Source of the DNA: an uncultured Sutterella sp.
GTDB lineage: Bacteria > Pseudomonadota > Gammaproteobacteria > Burkholderiales > Burkholderiaceae_F
Length of the DNA: 64,000 nucleotides
Assembly: GCA_958347955.1 (NCBI GenBank)
Contig: CATVXH010000002.1
Location: forward strand, 1-64,000
Direction of reading: 5' to 3'
Shown one piece after another: positions 61,057-64,000 of the stretch; position 1 is the stretch's first letter, and each line of letters opens with the position of its first letter. The notes beneath the pieces were generated by a model that searched no databases, was not told where the DNA came from, and saw only the letters and a list, made by a program, of their open reading frames with translations. The position numbers and the translations under genes were made by a program.

Positions 61057-63924
61057 ATGCGTTTATTGAACCGAATTCATTCTCCAAAAGATTTGAAAAA
61101 ACTCTCTGTGCCAATGTTGCCGACTTTGGCCAGAGAAATTCGCGAATTTATGGTCGAATCGGTTTCCAAAACCGGAGGCCATTTGGCTAGCAGCCTCGGC
61201 GCCGTGGATTTGACGGTCGCGCTGCATTATGTGTTTAACTCGCCGCGTGACAAGATCATTTTTGATGTGGGGCATCAGGCCTACGCGCACAAGATGATCA
61301 CTGGCCGTTTGGGACAATTTAAAACGCTTCGCCGCTATAAGGGGTTGTCGGGTTTCCCGAAACGGTGCGAAAGCGAGCACGACGCTTTTGGCACGGCGCA
61401 CAGCTCCACTTCTATTTCCGCTGCGCTGGGCATGGCGGTGGCCGATGCCATGAAAGGTGATAACGAAGCCTGGCATATTGCCGTGATTGGCGACGGGGCC
61501 CTGACGGGGGGCATGGCTGTTGAAGCGCTCAATCATGCGGGGACCTATAAGGACGGCATTAAGCTTCTCATCATTGTGAACGACAATGATTGTTCGATCT
61601 CGCCCTCTGTTGGCGCCTTAAATCATCACTTAGCCAAGTTGGTTTCTGGTCACGCTTTCTCAAGCGCCCGCAATTTTTCCAAGCGCGCCTTAAAACCCTT
61701 GCCGAAGCTATGGAACCTTTTCAAGAGCATGGAGCAGCGCACGGTCAATTTTGTGGCGCCGCACTCCACTCTTTTTTCCGCTTTCGATTTGAACTACTAC
61801 GGTCCGGTTGACGGACATGACATTGAAAATCTTGTCACGGTGTTGCGCAACATTCGTGCGCTTGACGGTCCGATGGTTTTGCACGTGGTGACGAAAAAAG
61901 GCAAAGGATATCAACCGGCGGAAGAAAATCCGACTCTCTACCATGGGGTCGGTCCCTTTGATCCTGAAGTGGGCATCAAGGAAAAAGCCCCCGATCCGAA
62001 ACATCCAACCTACACCGAGGTGTTCTCACGCTGGGTCTGTGATATGGCCCAAGCCGATGAAAGGCTTTACGCGATTACGCCCGCCATGCGTGAGGGTTCC
62101 GGCCTTGTGGAATTTGAAAAGCGTTTCCCCGATCGGTATCGGGACGTGGCTATTGCCGAGCAACACGCCGTAACCTATGCAGCAGGATTGGCGGCTAGCG
62201 GCATTAAACCCGTGGTGGCGATTTATTCGTCTTTCGCGCAAAGAGCCTACGATCAGATTTTGCATGATGTGGCGATTCAAAATTTGCCCGTTATGTTCGC
62301 AATTGACCGTGGGGGACTGGTTGGCGCGGATGGAGAAACTCATCAGGGTGTTTTTGATATCGCTTATCTCCGAAGCATTCCCAACATGACGATCATGGCT
62401 CCTTCGGATGAAAACGAGTGTCGTCGCATGCTCACCACGGCATTTAGGATGGATACGCCGGCAGCGGTTCGTTATCCGAGAGGCAAGGGACCGGGGGTTC
62501 CCCAGGATGAGGCACTTGAGACTGTTGAAATCGGCAAGGCGCGACTTATTCGTCAAAGTCAAAGGAAAGAAAAACGTGTGGCGATTCTCGCTTTCGGTCT
62601 GATGGTGAGCCGCATGCGTGAAGTGGCCGATCAACTCGACGCGACGCTCATAGACATGCGTTTTGTGAAGCCGCTTGACCGCGACACAATTCTTCAGGCC
62701 GCCTCCACTCACGATCTCATTTGCACGATTGAAGACGGGGTGGCCGCGGGCGGCGCCGGCAGCGCGGTGTTGGAAATGCTCTCTCAATTGGGAATCCAAG
62801 TGCCCGTATTAGTGATGGGTATCGAGGATCGTTTTATTCCTCAGGGCAGCATTGAGGAACTTATGCGCGAAAACCATCTCGATGCGCAAAGCGTAATGAG
62901 ACGTATCAATGAAGCGCTGTTGATTGAAAGCCTAGTGGACTTAAAGCCGTATAACACGATGGCGGTAAGCGCTAAGGCGAGATACTTTGCACGGGTGAGA
63001 AATGAGCAGGAGCTAAGGTTCGCGCTTGATTTTGCCTCGCGTGAACAGGTTGATCCTTTTATTTTGGGGGCGGGTTCCAATCTTCTTATTACCTCAGAGT
63101 TCGTCAATCGCCTGGTGATTCACATGGAAATGAAGGGCTTTGAGGTCAATGAGCAAGCGCGAACGATCAAAGTTGGCGCCGGGGAAAACTGGCATCGGAC
63201 TGTTGAGCGTATTCTCGCTCTCGGATGGGGTGGAGTCGAAAATCTCGCGATGATTCCCGGCACAATGGGGGCGGCGGTTGTCCAAAACATTGGCGCCTAT
63301 GGGGCAGAGGTGGCTCAATTTGTTCGCAGCGTCGAAGTTTACGATCCGAAAACAGAAACTCATCGCGAGCTGAGCGCAGGAGATTGTGATTTTGGCTATC
63401 GTCACAGTTTCTTTAAGACCAAAGAAGGTGAGGACCTTATTGTTTTGTCGGTAACGTTGGCCTTCGAGGAAAATTGGCAGCCCAATTTGAGCTATAAGGA
63501 ACTCGCCGCGTCCTTCTCGCAAGGGCAAGAGGTGAGCGCGCAAAGCATTTTTAACGCGGTGGTTGCAGCGAGAGCCCGCAAATTGCCTGATCCCGCGATA
63601 CTGCCAAGCGCCGGTTCATTTTTTAAAAATCCGATTGTGACTCGGGAAGTCTTTCAGGAATTGTTGCAGGAGTTTCCGAGCATTGTCCACTACCCATTGT
63701 CGGGCGGGCGGGAAAAGTTGGCGGCCGGTTGGCTCATCGACCAGGCTGGCCTCAAAGGCGTGCGTGAAGGCGCGGCAGGCACCTATGAGAAGCAGGCGTT
63801 GGTTCTTGTTAACCATGACGGCAAGGCAAGCGGGGTTCAACTGCAGGCTTTTGCCAATCGGATTCAGGATGAGGTTCAGGCTAAATTCGGCGTAAGGCTG
63901 GAGCCCGAGCCCGTCTTTTTGTGA
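61057..63924 (+). CDS. dxs-murB: Dxs-MurB fusion: DXP synthase joined to UDP-N-acetylenolpyruvoylglucosamine reductase
   Basis: One uninterrupted frame of 955 residues. Residues 1 to about 622 are a full 1-deoxy-D-xylulose-5-phosphate synthase: 'GGHLASSLGAVDLTVALHYV', 'FDVGHQAYAHKMITGR', thiamine site 'VIGDGALTGGM', catalytic Glu in 'AIAEQHAVTYAAG', and 'DRGGLVGADGETHQG'. After a linker of a dozen residues, 'IESLVDLKPYNTM', a full MurB follows: FAD site 'FILGAGSNLL', 'MIPGTMGAAVVQNIGAYGAE', 'FGYRHSFFK', the catalytic Ser in 'PSAGSFFKNP' and C-terminal Glu in 'RLEPEPVF'. No internal Shine-Dalgarno precedes the MurB part. Start at 61057 has GGGAGAAG upstream; an ATG at 61045 is an alternative. 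The enzymes serve isoprenoid and peptidoglycan synthesis. Confidence 0.93.
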   Translation: MRLLNRIHSPKDLKKLSVPMLPTLAREIREFMVESVSKTGGHLASSLGAVDLTVALHYVFNSPRDKIIFDVGHQAYAHKMITGRLGQFKTLRRYKGLSGFPKRCESEHDAFGTAHSSTSISAALGMAVADAMKGDNEAWHIAVIGDGALTGGMAVEALNHAGTYKDGIKLLIIVNDNDCSISPSVGALNHHLAKLVSGHAFSSARNFSKRALKPLPKLWNLFKSMEQRTVNFVAPHSTLFSAFDLNYYGPVDGHDIENLVTVLRNIRALDGPMVLHVVTKKGKGYQPAEENPTLYHGVGPFDPEVGIKEKAPDPKHPTYTEVFSRWVCDMAQADERLYAITPAMREGSGLVEFEKRFPDRYRDVAIAEQHAVTYAAGLAASGIKPVVAIYSSFAQRAYDQILHDVAIQNLPVMFAIDRGGLVGADGETHQGVFDIAYLRSIPNMTIMAPSDENECRRMLTTAFRMDTPAAVRYPRGKGPGVPQDEALETVEIGKARLIRQSQRKEKRVAILAFGLMVSRMREVADQLDATLIDMRFVKPLDRDTILQAASTHDLICTIEDGVAAGGAGSAVLEMLSQLGIQVPVLVMGIEDRFIPQGSIEELMRENHLDAQSVMRRINEALLIESLVDLKPYNTMAVSAKARYFARVRNEQELRFALDFASREQVDPFILGAGSNLLITSEFVNRLVIHMEMKGFEVNEQARTIKVGAGENWHRTVERILALGWGGVENLAMIPGTMGAAVVQNIGAYGAEVAQFVRSVEVYDPKTETHRELSAGDCDFGYRHSFFKTKEGEDLIVLSVTLAFEENWQPNLSYKELAASFSQGQEVSAQSIFNAVVAARARKLPDPAILPSAGSFFKNPIVTREVFQELLQEFPSIVHYPLSGGREKLAAGWLIDQAGLKGVREGAAGTYEKQALVLVNHDGKASGVQLQAFANRIQDEVQAKFGVRLEPEPVFL

Positions 63925-63974
63925 ACTGATTACAATTTGAAAATTAACATCTATCTTTTTAAGGGATAAACACC

Positions 63975-64000
63975 ATGCGAGTGACAACTCTTGAGCAATT
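63975..64000 (+). CDS. Start of a further gene (cut by window edge)
   Basis: An ATG at 63975 has AAGGGA 8 bases upstream and reads MRVTTLEQ to the edge, 50 bases after the dxs-murB stop. Too little is present to name it. Confidence 0.5.

Noticed and set aside
62026..62799. Antisense open frame of 257 codons opposite dxs
   Set aside because: It mirrors the codon structure of the strongly conserved dxs frame, has no Shine-Dalgarno and no recognisable domain.

Overview
The window reads as a chromosomal segment of a Gram-negative proteobacterium with moderate GC. The best guess is a betaproteobacterium of the Burkholderiales, possibly a Sutterella/Parasutterella-type gut organism. That placement is an inference from gene families and neighbourhoods: bamE divergent from fur, a BPSS1780-type membrane gene and a DUF2782-type gene beside polA, FNR next to hemN, and isoaspartyl-peptide and C4-dicarboxylate genes. 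No rRNA, tRNA, CRISPR array or insertion sequence was recognised.

Layout. 1-5.1 kb (minus): Dpp/Opp-type peptide ABC importer, cut by the window edge. 5.2-10.2 kb: MFS transporter, two universal stress proteins, tcdA, a small unknown gene and a kinase-fold gene. 10.2-19.4 kb: ettA, a 1471-residue autotransporter behind homopolymer tracts, a three-HTH protein and mnmC. 19.4-30.6 kb, mainly housekeeping: SEC-C protein, zapA with a coiled-coil partner, bamE/fur, then fnr-mltD-fabI-nadK-recN on the minus strand, hemN under a probable FNR box, and metC. 30.8-38.0 kb: alaS-tusA, two membrane/envelope genes, and a polA whose 3'-5' exonuclease carboxylates are replaced. 38-45 kb, accessory: META-domain lipoprotein, EamA permease, AT-rich AAA/DUF4143 ATPase behind a large inverted repeat, a D-amino-acid PLP enzyme, iadA, and a dcuC-like gene broken by an internal deletion.

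45.1-52.4 kb is a complete histidine operon, hisL-G-D-C-B-H-A-F-IE, with a His-codon leader peptide and an attenuator. Its long HisG, fused HisB and fused HisIE are the enteric form, unexpected in a betaproteobacterium.

53.1-59.8 kb (minus) is a seven-gene glycerophosphodiester/glycerol-phosphate unit: GlpP-type antiterminator, UgpCAEB-like importer, metallophosphoesterase and HAD phosphatase. It sits behind three 11-bp repeats resembling tandem Pho boxes and a leader with a hairpin and U-tract.

59.9-63.9 kb is xseB-ispA-dxs, where the dxs reading frame continues without a stop into a complete murB, giving a Dxs-MurB fusion. The strongest leads are the Dxs-MurB fusion, the proofreading-dead PolA, the Pho/GlpP-controlled operon, the enteric-type his operon, the broken dcuC and the possibly phase-variable autotransporter.
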